NCBI RefSeq assembly: GCF_023555385.1
Contig: NZ_JAJSED010000001.1
Coordinates: forward strand, 1,513,501-1,577,500
Direction: 5' to 3'
Source of the DNA: Guyparkeria hydrothermalis
GTDB lineage: Bacteria > Pseudomonadota > Gammaproteobacteria > Halothiobacillales > Halothiobacillaceae
DNA: 64,000 nt
Below are positions 1 through 16,754 of the stretch, in pieces. A program made the position numbers and the translations under genes. The notes beneath the pieces are model-generated. The model saw nothing but the letters and a program-made list of their open reading frames with translations. It did not search any database and was not told the DNA's origin. The stretch's first letter is position 1; every line of letters begins with the position of its first letter.

Positions 1-3328
<3,328 letters not shown>

Positions 3329-3404
3329 TGACTACCTGCCTAACGTGTTCTGTCACACGGCACCATGGGCCCGGGAGTTACCCGTCGGGCCCATGCCCCG
3401 GAAA

Positions 3405-7571
<4,167 letters not shown>

Positions 7572-7808
7572 CTACTTTCCTCGTCGGGACAATCTGAGTG
7601 TGATCGCCAGCGAACTGGCGATGCACGCCGTGGCGCGCGGGGACCCATTCCCCCTGGGTGGAGCGGCACGGGTCCGCTCCGGGCAACCTTTCGGGATCAG
7701 ACCGGTGATCCGATCACGAAAGGCGGCCCAACAAGCACATAAAGGCCGGCGACCCGAAGGCCACCAGCCCGTACCTGGGTGCTGTGGTTAAGCGACCCTT
7801 GCACTCGT
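7572..7808 (-). promoter_or_regulatory. rplL-rpoB spacer with hairpins, likely attenuator or processing site
   Basis: This spacer is non-coding. It contains at least two clean stem-loops: 7603-7622 (8-bp stem ATCGCCAG/CTGGCGAT with a CGAA tetraloop) and 7660-7680 (7-bp stem GGAGCGG/CCGCTCC). A weaker inverted repeat GGATCA/TGATCC lies near 7695-7715. In E. coli the equivalent spacer carries a partial terminator and an RNase III processing site that set the ratio of L7/L12 to polymerase subunits. I infer the same role here from position; no terminator-like T-run was seen. Confidence 0.55.
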
Positions 7809-8189
7809 TTACTTGAGCTCGACGGAAGCGCCTGCCTCTTCGAGCTTGGCCTTCATGGAGTCGGCCTCTTCCTTCTCGACGCCTTCCTTGATGGTGCTCG
7901 GAGCGCCTTCTACCAGCTCTTTGGCTTCCTTGAGGCCGAGACCGGTCAGCTCGCGGGTCGCCTTGATGACGGCAACCTTGTTGGAGCCGAACGAGCTCAT
8001 GACCACGTCGAACTCGGTCTGCTCTTCAGCGCCACCAGCGGCTTCGCCACCACCGGCTGCCGGAGCAGCGGCTACGGCTGCAGCGGCGCTTACGCCGAAC
8101 TTCTCTTCCATGTCGGAGATCAGCTCAACGATCTCCATGACGGACATGTTGGAGATTGCTTCGAGAATATCGTCTTTTGTAACTGCCAT
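7809..8189 (-). CDS. rplL: 50S ribosomal protein L7/L12
   Basis: Stalk protein of the 50S subunit that recruits elongation and initiation factors. It has 126 residues with the expected N-terminal dimerisation segment ([19 protein letters not shown]), an Ala/Gly-rich hinge (about residues 36-55) and a C-terminal domain including [12 protein letters not shown]. It lies 30 bp downstream of rplJ, the standard L10-L12 pair. L12 is needed in more copies than L10, so the following spacer is a plausible control point. Confidence 0.97.
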   Translation of the reverse strand: MAVTKDDILEAISNMSVMEIVELISDMEEKFGVSAAAAVAAAPAAGGGEAAGGAEEQTEFDVVMSSFGSNKVAVIKATRELTGLGLKEAKELVEGAPSTIKEGVEKEEADSMKAKLEEAGASVELK

Positions 8190-8219
8190 GATTGAGTACC
8201 TGAAAAATGATGAAAAAGG

Positions 8220-8747
8220 TTAAGCCGCTTGTTTCTGGTCGCGAACGGCTGCCACGGTGCGGACCAGCTTGCCCGGTACCTCGTTGAAGGTACGAGCCAG
8301 CTTGGTGACCGGCGCCTGCATCGTCGCCATGAGTTGCGCGAGCGCTTCCTCACGGGTCGGCAGGCTGGCAACGCGATCGAGAGCGGAAGCCGGGAGGAGT
8401 TCGCCACCCAAGGACACGAACTGGACGTCAAGCGCTTCCATCTCCTTGGCAGCGTCCTTCATCAGACGCGCCGCGGAGCCCAGGTCGTCCATCGAGAACG
8501 CGAGGATGAGCGGGCCGCGCAGGGCCTCGGTCATGCATTCGTACTCGGTGCCTTCCAGGGCGCGCTTGGCCAGGGTGTTCTTGACGACACGCAGGTAAAC
8601 ACCCTGCTCGCGTGCCTTCACACGCAGCTCGGTGACCTGCGAGACCGTCAAGCCTCGATACTCGACGCCAACCGCCGAGTAGGCCTTGGATGCAACCTCG
8701 GCGACTTCGGCGACAACCAGCTTCTTACGATCGAAGGTTAGTGCCAC
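8220..8747 (-). CDS. rplJ: 50S ribosomal protein L10
   Basis: L10 anchors the L7/L12 stalk to 23S rRNA and binds its own mRNA leader to repress the operon. It has 175 residues. The start is GTG (8747-8745), giving MALTFDRKKLVVAEV, which matches the family N-terminus. Conserved RGLTVSQVTELR and VVKNTLAKRAL segments are present. It is preceded by a 264-bp structured leader and followed by rplL. The C-terminal helix that binds L12 is intact. Confidence 0.97.
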   Translation of the reverse strand: MALTFDRKKLVVAEVAEVASKAYSAVGVEYRGLTVSQVTELRVKAREQGVYLRVVKNTLAKRALEGTEYECMTEALRGPLILAFSMDDLGSAARLMKDAAKEMEALDVQFVSLGGELLPASALDRVASLPTREEALAQLMATMQAPVTKLARTFNEVPGKLVRTVAAVRDQKQAA

Positions 8748-9011
8748 GTCTCTTACCTACGGTTGCGAAGGGACAAGCCCTTCATGATTGGAAATTCGGT
8801 TCGAAACCCGTTCGAACCGCCCTTCTCAACGGCCACCCAGACATGTATTCATCGGGACTCTAGCCGTCTGCGCAGGCTTTCGCGATTAAGCGGGAGAGCG
8901 AACTCGCCCGCGCCTGCGGTCTTTGACGCCACCGGCACTCGTGCCGGCAGTCCAAAGAACGTAACCGGCCCCGACGCAAGGTCGAGGCCGGCAATTCGTC
9001 ATATAACGCGC
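8748..9011 (-). promoter_or_regulatory. rplJL leader with strong hairpins (L10 autoregulation region)
   Basis: Non-coding stretch between rplA and rplJ. Four perfect or near-perfect stem-loops are visible: 8965-8991 (11-bp stem with one G-U, GCAAG loop), 8932-8947 (7-bp CCGGCAC stem), 8797-8819 (9-bp CGGTTCGAA/TTCGAACCG, 5-nt loop) and 8767-8783 (6-bp GAAGGG/CCCTTC, about 20 nt before the rplJ start). The position matches the leader where L10(L12)4 represses translation in other bacteria. The first hairpin, just after the rplA stop, could act as a partial terminator, although the following T-rich run is weak. Confidence 0.6.
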
Positions 9012-9707
9012 TTACTCGGCGATCGAACCCTGATCGACCGACAGGCCCGGCCCCATCGTGGTGGAGACGGAAACGCGCTTCATGTACACACCCTTCGCGC
9101 CGGTCGGCTTGGCCTTGTTCAGGTCGCCGATCAGTGCGTTGAGGTTCTCGATCAGTGCCGCCGGCTCGAAGTCCACCTTACCGATGGTGCAGTGGATGAT
9201 GCCGTTCTTGTCGGTGCGGTAGCGCACCTGACCAGCCTTGGCATTCTTGACCGCATTGGCGACGTCCGGCGAGACGGTGCCGACCTTCGGGTTCGGCATC
9301 AGACCGCGCGGGCCGAGGATCTGACCCAGCTGGCCGACCACGCGCATCGCGTCCGGAGAGGCGATGACGACGTCGAAGTCCATGCGACCCTGCTTGACCT
9401 CTTCTGCCAGGTCCTCCATGCCGACGATATCGGCACCGGCTTCCTTGGCGGCCTCGGCGTTCGCACCCTGGGCGAACACGGCGACGCGCACGTCCTGACC
9501 GGTGCCGCGCGGCAGCACGGTCGAGCCACGAACCATCTGGTCCGAACGACGCGGGTCAACGCCCAGGTTGACGGAAACGTCGACCGACTCGTTGAACTTG
9601 ACGGTGGAGAGCTCTTTCAGCAGGGAGAAGGCTTCTTCAGCACCGTACTGGCGATTGCGATCGATCTTCTCGGCGATCAGCTTCTGACGCTTGCTCAGCT
9701 TGGCCAT
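9012..9707 (-). CDS. rplA: 50S ribosomal protein L1
   Basis: L1 forms the mobile stalk near the ribosomal E site and is a translational repressor of its own operon. It has 231 residues from the ATG at 9707 ([15 protein letters not shown]), which follows the rplK stop by one base and has a GGAGGG ribosome site about 10 nt upstream. A GTG three codons earlier (9716) is also in frame but would overlap rplK and lacks family support. Conserved [15 protein letters not shown] is present. Confidence 0.96.
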   Translation of the reverse strand: MAKLSKRQKLIAEKIDRNRQYGAEEAFSLLKELSTVKFNESVDVSVNLGVDPRRSDQMVRGSTVLPRGTGQDVRVAVFAQGANAEAAKEAGADIVGMEDLAEEVKQGRMDFDVVIASPDAMRVVGQLGQILGPRGLMPNPKVGTVSPDVANAVKNAKAGQVRYRTDKNGIIHCTIGKVDFEPAALIENLNALIGDLNKAKPTGAKGVYMKRVSVSTTMGPGLSVDQGSIAE

Positions 9708-9708
9708 C

Positions 9709-10140
9709 TCACACACCCTCCACGTTCAGGCCCATGCTGCGGGCGCTACCAGCGATGGTGCGCACACGGGCGTCGAGATCTTTCGCCGTCAGGTCCGGCT
9801 CCTTCGTGGTGGCGATTTCCTCGAGCTGCGCTCGGGTCACGGTGCCCACCTTGGTCTTGTTCGGCTCGGCCGAACCGCTCTTGATGCCCACGGCCTTCTT
9901 CAGCAGGACGGCCGCCGGCGGGGTCTTCATGATGAAGGTGAACGACTTGTCCTGATAGACAGTGATCACCACCGGGACCGGAAGGCCCGGCTCGATGTTG
10001 CCCGACGCCGCGTTGAACTCCTTACAGAAGCCCATGATGTTGACGCCGTGCTGACCCAGCGCGGGACCGATGGGGGGTGACGGGTTGGCCTGGCCGGCCG
10101 GCACCTGAAGCTTGATATAAGCTGAGACTTTCTTAGCCAT
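9709..10140 (-). CDS. rplK: 50S ribosomal protein L11
   Basis: L11 binds the GTPase-associated centre of 23S rRNA and is needed for RelA activation. It has 143 residues (E. coli 142). The N-terminal [20 protein letters not shown] motif and C-terminal [10 protein letters not shown] are diagnostic. It lies 63 bp downstream of nusG, with the rplA start immediately after its stop, so rplKA is probably a translationally coupled pair. Confidence 0.97.
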   Translation of the reverse strand: MAKKVSAYIKLQVPAGQANPSPPIGPALGQHGVNIMGFCKEFNAASGNIEPGLPVPVVITVYQDKSFTFIMKTPPAAVLLKKAVGIKSGSAEPNKTKVGTVTRAQLEEIATTKEPDLTAKDLDARVRTIAGSARSMGLNVEGV

Positions 10141-10203
10141 GATGACCTCTCGTGTGGGTAGATAGCGCCCGGCTCGCGGCCAGGCTCCCCGTTAGTCGAC
10201 TGA

Positions 10204-10737
10204 TCAGGTCTTCTCGACCTGGTCGAAGTTGAGCTCCACCGGAGTGGAACGCCCGAAAATACTGACGGCCACGCGCAGGCGGCTCTTCTCGTAGTTGACT
10301 TCCTCGACCGTGCCGGTGAAGTCGTTGAACGGGCCGTCGCAGACCCGAACCATCTCGCCGACGTCGAACAGCGTCTTCGGCTTCGGCTTTTCGGTGGAGT
10401 CCTTGACCCGATTGAGGATCTGGTCGGCCTCGCGCTCGCTGATCGGCGTCGGCTTGCCGCCGGAGGTGCCGATAAAGCCCAACACCCGTGGCACCGACTT
10501 GATCAGGTGCCACGCCTCGTCGGTCATCTCCACCTGGACCAGCACGTAGCCCGGGAAGAACTTGCGCTCGGAACGACGCTTGACGCCATCGCGCATCTCG
10601 ACCACCTCCTCGGAGGGGACGAGAATCTCGCCGAACAGATCCTGCAGGCCGGCGCGCTCGATGCGCTCCTGCAGCGCCTTCTTGACGCTGTTTTCGTACT
10701 GTGAGAACGCCTGGACGACGTACCAGCGCATCGCCAT
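10204..10737 (-). CDS. nusG: Transcription termination/antitermination factor NusG
   Basis: NusG links RNA polymerase to Rho or to ribosomal protein S10 and suppresses pausing. It has 177 residues from the ATG at 10737 ([18 protein letters not shown]), which is preceded by AGGAGG at ideal spacing. An upstream in-frame ATG at 10776 would run into secE and is unlikely. The NGN domain spans about residues 1-115 and the KOW domain ([18 protein letters not shown]) about 120-177. It lies 11 bp after secE, the typical secE-nusG pair. Confidence 0.96.
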   Translation of the reverse strand: MAMRWYVVQAFSQYENSVKKALQERIERAGLQDLFGEILVPSEEVVEMRDGVKRRSERKFFPGYVLVQVEMTDEAWHLIKSVPRVLGFIGTSGGKPTPISEREADQILNRVKDSTEKPKPKTLFDVGEMVRVCDGPFNDFTGTVEEVNYEKSRLRVAVSIFGRSTPVELNFDQVEKT

Positions 10738-10748
10738 GCTTAAGCCTC

Positions 10749-11120
10749 CTAACCGGTAATGCTGCGAACGATCCAACCCAGCAGCGAGTCGACGCCCCAG
10801 AGGAACAGGCCGATCAGGATGACGAGCAGAATGACCACGAGGGTCGTCTGCGTGGCCTCCTGACGCGTCGGCCAGACCATTTTCTTGACCTCGAGCCGCG
10901 AGTCGAAGGTGAACTGCCAGATCGACCGCCCGACAGCCGTGGTGTATGCCACGGCGATCGCGAGCCCCGCTCCCGCCACGACGGCCAGAATACGCAGGAA
11001 CAGCGGTTGGCCTTCAAGCAGGTAATAGCCCACGATGCCGGCCAGGATCAGCGCGATCGCGATGGCGATCTTGACCGAATCCAGACCGGAGGACGTGGAC
11101 TGCACGGACTTTTCCGACAT
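10749..11120 (-). CDS. secE: Preprotein translocase subunit SecE
   Basis: SecE clamps the SecY channel in the inner membrane. It has 123 residues with three hydrophobic segments (about 18-35, 43-60 and 92-118), like the three-helix E. coli protein. The conserved amphipathic segment ([17 protein letters not shown]) precedes the last helix. It lies between tRNA-Trp and nusG, the conserved gammaproteobacterial position. Confidence 0.96.
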   Translation of the reverse strand: MSEKSVQSTSSGLDSVKIAIAIALILAGIVGYYLLEGQPLFLRILAVVAGAGLAIAVAYTTAVGRSIWQFTFDSRLEVKKMVWPTRQEATQTTLVVILLVILIGLFLWGVDSLLGWIVRSITG

Positions 11121-11195
11121 GTTAGGAACTCACGCTTCAAAGACAGCACCCGCCGGCCGGCGAACCGGGCCCGGCGGGCACCCCCTGCACGGAAG

Positions 11196-11271
11196 TGGCA
11201 GGGCAGGAGGGACTCGAACCCCCAACCTACGGTTTTGGAGACCGTTGCTCTGCCAGTTGAGCTACTGCCCT
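11196..11271 (-). tRNA. tRNA-Trp (CCA anticodon)
   Basis: A 76-nt cloverleaf read on the minus strand. Acceptor stem AGGGCAG pairs with CTGCCCT, the D arm is GCTCAACTGGCAGAGC, the anticodon loop is CTCCAAA with anticodon CCA, the T loop is TTCGAGT, and the 3' CCA is encoded at 11196-11198. It lies between tuf and secE as in other gammaproteobacteria. Confidence 0.97.
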
Positions 11272-11290
11272 AGTGTTTTTCGCCTACCGC

Positions 11291-11324
11291 GAAAAAAGAG
11301 CGCGAAGTCTATCCGACTCCGCGC
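11291..11324 (-). terminator. tuf terminator, overlapping a possible tRNA-Trp/secE promoter
   Basis: On the minus strand a 10-bp stem (GCGCGGAGTC/GACTTCGCGC, one G-U pair) is followed by TCTTTTTT, a standard intrinsic terminator just after the tuf stop. The same bases contain TAGACT 17 nt downstream of TTGCGT, a possible -10/-35 pair for transcription into tRNA-Trp and secE. The terminator call is firm; the promoter reading is tentative. Confidence 0.8.
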
Positions 11325-11345
11325 CTCGACGCAACCCGTTGCGGA

Positions 11346-12536
<1,191 letters not shown>

Positions 12537-12572
12537 CGCATCCTCCGCCAACCGGGACAAGCAAATGGAATG

Positions 12573-12648
<76 letters not shown>

Positions 12649-12762
12649 ATGGTTATGAACCGACGACCGGGCCGTCGATGCAAACTCTTCAAATGAAGCG
12701 ACCCACACTGTGGATCGCATCGGTCCGTTCCGGACCCGGGCGGATGGCCCGAATCACAGGAC

Positions 12763-12836
<74 letters not shown>

Positions 12837-12879
12837 AGACCGTTTGAATCCCGCAAGCGGTAGCGAGATTCGTCTTGTC

Positions 12880-12964
12880 TGGTGGTGGGGGCAGGATTCG
12901 AACCTGCGAAGGCTGAGCCGGCAGATTTACAGTCTGCTCCCGTTGACCGCTTGGGTACCCCACC
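12880..12964 (-). tRNA. tRNA-Tyr (GTA anticodon)
   Basis: An 85-nt class II tRNA with a long variable arm. Acceptor GGTGGGG pairs with CCCCACC, the anticodon loop CTGTAAA carries GTA, the T arm is GCAGGTTCGAATCCTGC, and CCA is encoded at 12880-12882. Confidence 0.97.
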
Positions 12965-13098
12965 CGGGAAGCGCGCCATTCTTCACAAAACAGACCGGGC
13001 TGTCAACACCCGGTCGGGCGATATCGGCAACGCAATCAGGCGCGTCTCGCGTTACCGATCGGCTCCCGCGAAAAGCGCTTCCGCGGGGCCTGTGCCTG

Positions 13099-13174
13099 TG
13101 GTGCCGGCTGTGGGACTCGAACTCACGACCTACCGCTTACAAGGCGGTTGCTCTACCAACTGAGCTAAGCCGGC
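13099..13174 (-). tRNA. tRNA-Thr (TGT anticodon)
   Basis: A 76-nt cloverleaf on the minus strand. Acceptor GCCGGCT pairs with AGCCGGC, the anticodon loop CTTGTAA carries TGT, the T loop is TTCGAGT, and CCA is encoded at 13099-13101. It is the first gene of the tRNA-tuf transcription unit. Confidence 0.97.
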
Positions 13175-13185
13175 AATGGGCGCGC

Positions 13186-13215
13186 ATTTTACGCACATCG
13201 CGTCACGTTTGCCAA
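13186..13215 (-). promoter_or_regulatory. Sigma-70 promoter of the tRNA-tuf operon
   Basis: On the minus strand TTGGCA (-35) is followed after 18 nt by TAAAAT (-10), then a GC-rich GCGCGCC discriminator just before the tRNA-Thr(TGT) gene. The GC-rich discriminator is the feature expected of a stringently controlled stable-RNA promoter. Confidence 0.75.
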
Positions 13216-13241
13216 GCGATCTCGCGCCGTCTGCGAACCGG

Positions 13242-14105
13242 TCAGCGTCGGGCCTTGGCCAGCCGCACCATCCCGGCGAGCACCAGGTCACTCTCGACCC
13301 GCACGTCGACCTCCGGGGAGACCAGTGCCGCAAGCCGCTCGGCGTCTCCGCCGGCGAGGACGACCAGCAACTCCCCCTGGTCGGCGAGAGCCTGTCGCCA
13401 GACGGCCAGCATCTCGTTGACCCCGGCGGCGAGCAGCCAGTGGCGCCCGACATCGATGGCCGTGGTGGTGTCGACGGCAAGCCCCAACTGGCGGGTGGCC
13501 TCGGCCACCCCCGGGGAGTCGTCGGCGTTCAGTTCGGATGCGGGTGCGTCATCGGCCGAAAGCAACGGCTCGACCGCCTCCCCCAGTCCAGGCGCGGCTG
13601 AGCGCAACCCTTCGAGCTGGGCCCGCCAGCCGGGCAGGATCAGCCCGCCGCGGTGCTGACCGTCGGCCTCGAGCACGTCGAGCGTGACGGCGGTGCCGGC
13701 ATTGATCACCGCCAGCGGACGACCCTCGACCAGAGCATGGGCCTCGATCATGGCGCAGAAGCGATCAATGCCCAGTCGCGCCGGGTCCTCGTAGGCAACC
13801 CGGACATGGCAGCACTTGCGCGGCACCGACAACCAGCGCCGCTTCGCGGTCGGGCAGATCTCGGCCAGGGCGGTCTCGAGCCATTCGCGACGGCGCGGCT
13901 CGACGACCGACGCCAGCACGATCTGTCGCGGCGACCGCCCTTTCTCGTCGACCAGCAGGGGCTCGAGCCGGGTCGCTAGCGCACCGACCGCATCCGGCTC
14001 GGCGGGCTCAGGCCACGTGACGGAGAACGGCTCGGCACTCGCCTGGGTGCGACGCGCGAGGCGTCCCTTGATCCGGCTGTTGCCCGCATCGATGTAGCAA
14101 TTCAC
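13242..14105 (-). CDS. coaX: Type III pantothenate kinase
   Basis: Phosphorylates pantothenate, the first step of coenzyme A synthesis, with an ASKHA-fold kinase. It has 287 residues with a GTG start. The N-terminal phosphate-1 motif appears as YIDAGNSRIKG, the phosphate-2 region as VINAGTAVTLDVL, and PARLGIDRFCAMIEA matches the pantothenate-site helix. It lies 35 bp downstream of birA on the same strand. The birA-coaX pairing is common in gamma- and betaproteobacteria. Confidence 0.9.
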   Translation of the reverse strand: MNCYIDAGNSRIKGRLARRTQASAEPFSVTWPEPAEPDAVGALATRLEPLLVDEKGRSPRQIVLASVVEPRRREWLETALAEICPTAKRRWLSVPRKCCHVRVAYEDPARLGIDRFCAMIEAHALVEGRPLAVINAGTAVTLDVLEADGQHRGGLILPGWRAQLEGLRSAAPGLGEAVEPLLSADDAPASELNADDSPGVAEATRQLGLAVDTTTAIDVGRHWLLAAGVNEMLAVWRQALADQGELLVVLAGGDAERLAALVSPEVDVRVESDLVLAGMVRLAKARR

Positions 14106-14140
14106 AGGTACAGGCGTTCCTCTGTTGTTCGTTTGGGCCG

Positions 14141-14962
14141 TCAGCTCCGCAAGGGAGCCGCACGCACCCGATCGTTCGGTCCGACCGCCACCCGGCGCCC
14201 GTCATCCCGACGGATCTCCAGGCGGCCGTCGGCGCAAATCTCACCGCCGACGCCGCGGTACGCCTCCCCGCGCTCGGGAAGGACTTCCACCGGCACATCG
14301 AACCAGCGGTGCCGGCAACGCAGGCGTTCGAGCCGATCACCCCAGCGCGCGGGCGAGGCGAGCAGATCGACCGCCGAGGCGATCAGTTCCAGCGCCAGGT
14401 CGACCGTGTCAGCCGGCCCCTCGCCACCGGGGACGCTCTCCAAGGCGGCCGGTCGATAGTCATCACCCAGTTCGCCCCCCGATGACTCGGCGGGCAGACG
14501 CCAGTTGATCCCGACGCCGGCCAGCCAGGCGACCCGACCACCGAAGCGGGCGCGCTCCAGCATCAGGCCACCGAGCTTGCCGCCATCCAGATACAGGTCG
14601 TTGGGCCACTTGAGCTCCACCGGCACCCCGCCGCGGCGCAGCCGCTCGGCCAGTTCGCCGGCCAGCGCCAGGCTCGGCGGCGCGGTGACGGGCCGCGACT
14701 CGGCGGGCACCGCCACCGAGAACCACAGCCCATCGCCCGGTCCGCTCAGCCAGCGCGCCCCACGCCGGCCGACACCGGCCGTCTGGGTGGCGGCGAGGGC
14801 CACGCAGGGTACCGCGCCTTCGGCCAATCTCATCGCCGAGCGGACCTCGTCATTGGTCGAGGTCGTCCGCGACTCGACGGACAACCGCCAGCCCCGCTCG
14901 TCGGCGAGCGACTGCAGGCGACGTGCGAGGGAATCGAAATCGAGCGCGGACTCGCGAGGCAT
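14141..14962 (-). CDS. birA: Biotin-[acetyl-CoA-carboxylase] ligase, catalytic-only form
   Basis: Attaches biotin to the carrier subunit of acetyl-CoA carboxylase through biotinyl-AMP. It has 273 residues from the ATG at 14962. The adenylate-binding loop reads GVGRRGARW (usual GRGRRGRxW), and WPNDLYLDGGKLGG is the biotin-site motif. E. coli BirA has an N-terminal helix-turn-helix repressor domain of about 60 residues. Here the catalytic domain begins within about 30 residues of the start, so this copy probably cannot repress biotin genes. An in-frame upstream start at 15154 would overlap the divergent motA promoter and adds no recognisable domain. Confidence 0.9.
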   Translation of the reverse strand: MPRESALDFDSLARRLQSLADERGWRLSVESRTTSTNDEVRSAMRLAEGAVPCVALAATQTAGVGRRGARWLSGPGDGLWFSVAVPAESRPVTAPPSLALAGELAERLRRGGVPVELKWPNDLYLDGGKLGGLMLERARFGGRVAWLAGVGINWRLPAESSGGELGDDYRPAALESVPGGEGPADTVDLALELIASAVDLLASPARWGDRLERLRCRHRWFDVPVEVLPERGEAYRGVGGEICADGRLEIRRDDGRRVAVGPNDRVRAAPLRS

Positions 14963-15032
14963 GGCGGATGGTCCCGTCGGTCGACAGTCATGCAAGGGGT
15001 CAGGAAGGTGGCCGGCGAGGCCCCTACGGCGT

Positions 15033-15059
15033 TCAAGTTTTGCGGATCGGGCCCGATTA
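15033..15059 (+). promoter_or_regulatory. Sigma-28 (FliA) type promoter of motAB
   Basis: TCAAGTTT, 11 nt, then CCCGATTA. This closely matches the flagellar sigma-28 consensus TAAAGTTT-N11-GCCGATAA. It lies about 80 nt before the TTG start of motA, on the correct strand and in the divergent birA-motA gap. Confidence 0.75.
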
Positions 15060-15141
15060 TACTGGCTCGGGCGCAAGAAAAGCGTGACATCGCCGAATCC
15101 AAAGGCCCGAACGATCGACGCGAGAAGACGAGAGGAGCCCC

Positions 15142-15897
15142 TTGGACAAAGCAACCCTTATCGGCATCGTCTCCGCCCTGGGCGTGGTGACACTCGCCAT
15201 CGGGCTGGGACAGTACCCGCTCGGGTTCGTCAGCATCCCCGGCGCCCTGATCGTGGTCGGCGGCACCCTGTCGATCACGATCGCGATGATCACCTTCCGC
15301 CAGTTCATCCACTCCTTCGGGGTGATCAAGCAGGCCTTCGTCCAGCGACGACACAGCCTGACCGCGCTGATCGACGAGATCGAGGAGCTGGCCCACGTCG
15401 CGCGCCACGACGGCGCGCTGGCACTCGAGGACCAGGACATCAGCCACCCCTTCATCGAGAAAGGGGTGCGCATGATCGTCGACGGCCAACCGATCGAGAA
15501 CATCGAGCGCACCCTCGAACGCGACATCGAGCTGACCGAGGAGCGTCACGACGGCGGCGTGCAGATGTTCAAGGGCATCTACGACGTCGCCCCCGCGATG
15601 GGCATGATCGGCACCCTCGTCGGCCTAGTGCAGATGCTGAGTTCACTCGACGACCCGTCGACCATCGGGCCGGCCATGGCCACCGCCCTGCTGACCACCT
15701 TCTACGGCGCGGTGATCGCCCAGGCGATCGCCCTTCCCGTCATGACGAAGCTGCACATGCGCGCCACCCAGGAGTCCCGCGAGCAGCGGCTGATCCTCGA
15801 GGGCATTCGCGGCATCCAGGACGGCATCAACCCGCGCATCCTGCGCGGGCTGCTGGAAACCTTCCTGCCCAGCCGCGAGCGCCAGGAGGACACCTGA
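15142..15897 (+). CDS. motA: Flagellar stator protein MotA/PomA
   Basis: Proton or sodium channel subunit of the flagellar stator. It has 251 residues with a TTG start preceded by AGAGGAG. There are two N-terminal membrane helices (about 5-25 and 31-50), a cytoplasmic loop with charged residues that contact FliG, and two C-terminal helices around VAPAMGMIGTLVGLVQML and ALLTTFYGAVIAQAIALPV, the classic MotA/PomA signature. It lies 3 bp upstream of motB and has a sigma-28-like promoter, so it is a flagellar gene rather than an ExbB-type one. Ion specificity cannot be judged from sequence alone. Confidence 0.93.
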   Translation: MDKATLIGIVSALGVVTLAIGLGQYPLGFVSIPGALIVVGGTLSITIAMITFRQFIHSFGVIKQAFVQRRHSLTALIDEIEELAHVARHDGALALEDQDISHPFIEKGVRMIVDGQPIENIERTLERDIELTEERHDGGVQMFKGIYDVAPAMGMIGTLVGLVQMLSSLDDPSTIGPAMATALLTTFYGAVIAQAIALPVMTKLHMRATQESREQRLILEGIRGIQDGINPRILRGLLETFLPSRERQEDT

Positions 15898-15900
15898 GCC

Positions 15901-16740
15901 GTGAAGCGCATCCGGCGCCAGCGCATCGGCAGCAGCGGCGGCTGGCTGACCACCTACGCCGACATGGTCACGCTGCTGCTGACCTTCTTCGTTCTGATGC
16001 TCTCGATCTCGGTGGTCGATGTGGAACGCTACAAGGCCGTGGCCGAAACCCTGCGTGACTCCCTCGGCGGCATCCCGCCGGATGCCCCCGCCACACCGAC
16101 CGAATCAGCCGCCCCGCTGGCTCCCGGGGCAGCCGACCCGGACAGCATTATCGAGGGGCCGCCGCCGACCCAGCTGATCGAGCTCGAGGCGCCGACGACG
16201 GCGAAGACCGACGATGACGGCGTGCAAGCGCTCGAGGACCTGCGCCGGGAGCAACTGGAGGAACGCGCGGAGGAACTGCGGGCGAGCATGCGCGATGCGA
16301 TCGAGGCCGGGGATCTCGAGATCGAGACTACCGACGACGCCGTCATCATCCGTATCAAGGAAAACGCGTCGTTCCCGTCGGGCAGCGCCGACATGCAGCG
16401 CGCCTTCGAGCCGGTGCTCGACCGGATCGCCAACGAGCTGGCCGAGAGCAACGACCGCATCGTGGTCACGGGATACACCGACGACGTGCCGATCCGGTCG
16501 GGACGCTTCCGCTCCAACTGGGACCTGTCCGCCGCACGGGCGGTCAGCGTATTGATGTCGCTACGCGGCGAAGGCATCGCTGCCGGCCGGCTATCGGCCC
16601 GCGGCATGGGGGAGAATAAGCCGATCGCGCCCAACGACAGCGCCGCCAATCGGGCGCTGAACCGCCGGGTGGAGGTGGCACTCGTGCCGGCCTGGGCGGA
16701 CGCCGAGCGACCTGCCGCGGGCACCGCGCCACTCGACTGA
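15901..16740 (+). CDS. motB: Flagellar stator protein MotB/PomB
   Basis: Peptidoglycan-anchored stator subunit that pairs with MotA. It has 279 residues with a GTG start. The single N-terminal helix WLTTYADMVTLLLTFFVLML carries the ion-binding Asp of the YAD motif. The C-terminal OmpA-like domain (about 150-265) includes VTGYTDDVPIRSGRFRSNWD and LSARGMGENKPIAPNDS. A Pro/Ala-rich plug and linker region lies between. It converges on the M61 peptidase gene with only 14 bp between the stops. Confidence 0.93.
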   Translation: MKRIRRQRIGSSGGWLTTYADMVTLLLTFFVLMLSISVVDVERYKAVAETLRDSLGGIPPDAPATPTESAAPLAPGAADPDSIIEGPPPTQLIELEAPTTAKTDDDGVQALEDLRREQLEERAEELRASMRDAIEAGDLEIETTDDAVIIRIKENASFPSGSADMQRAFEPVLDRIANELAESNDRIVVTGYTDDVPIRSGRFRSNWDLSAARAVSVLMSLRGEGIAAGRLSARGMGENKPIAPNDSAANRALNRRVEVALVPAWADAERPAAGTAPLD

Positions 16741-16754
16741 CGAGCCGAGTCTCC

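Noticed and set aside
12844..13659. 271-codon plus-strand frame across the tRNA cluster and coaX
   Set aside because: It runs antisense through tRNA-Tyr, tRNA-Thr and coaX.
15142..16740. ExbB/ExbD or TolQ/TolR-type energising pair
   Set aside because: The second protein has an OmpA-like peptidoglycan domain and the YADM motif, and the promoter is sigma-28-like, all pointing to MotAB.
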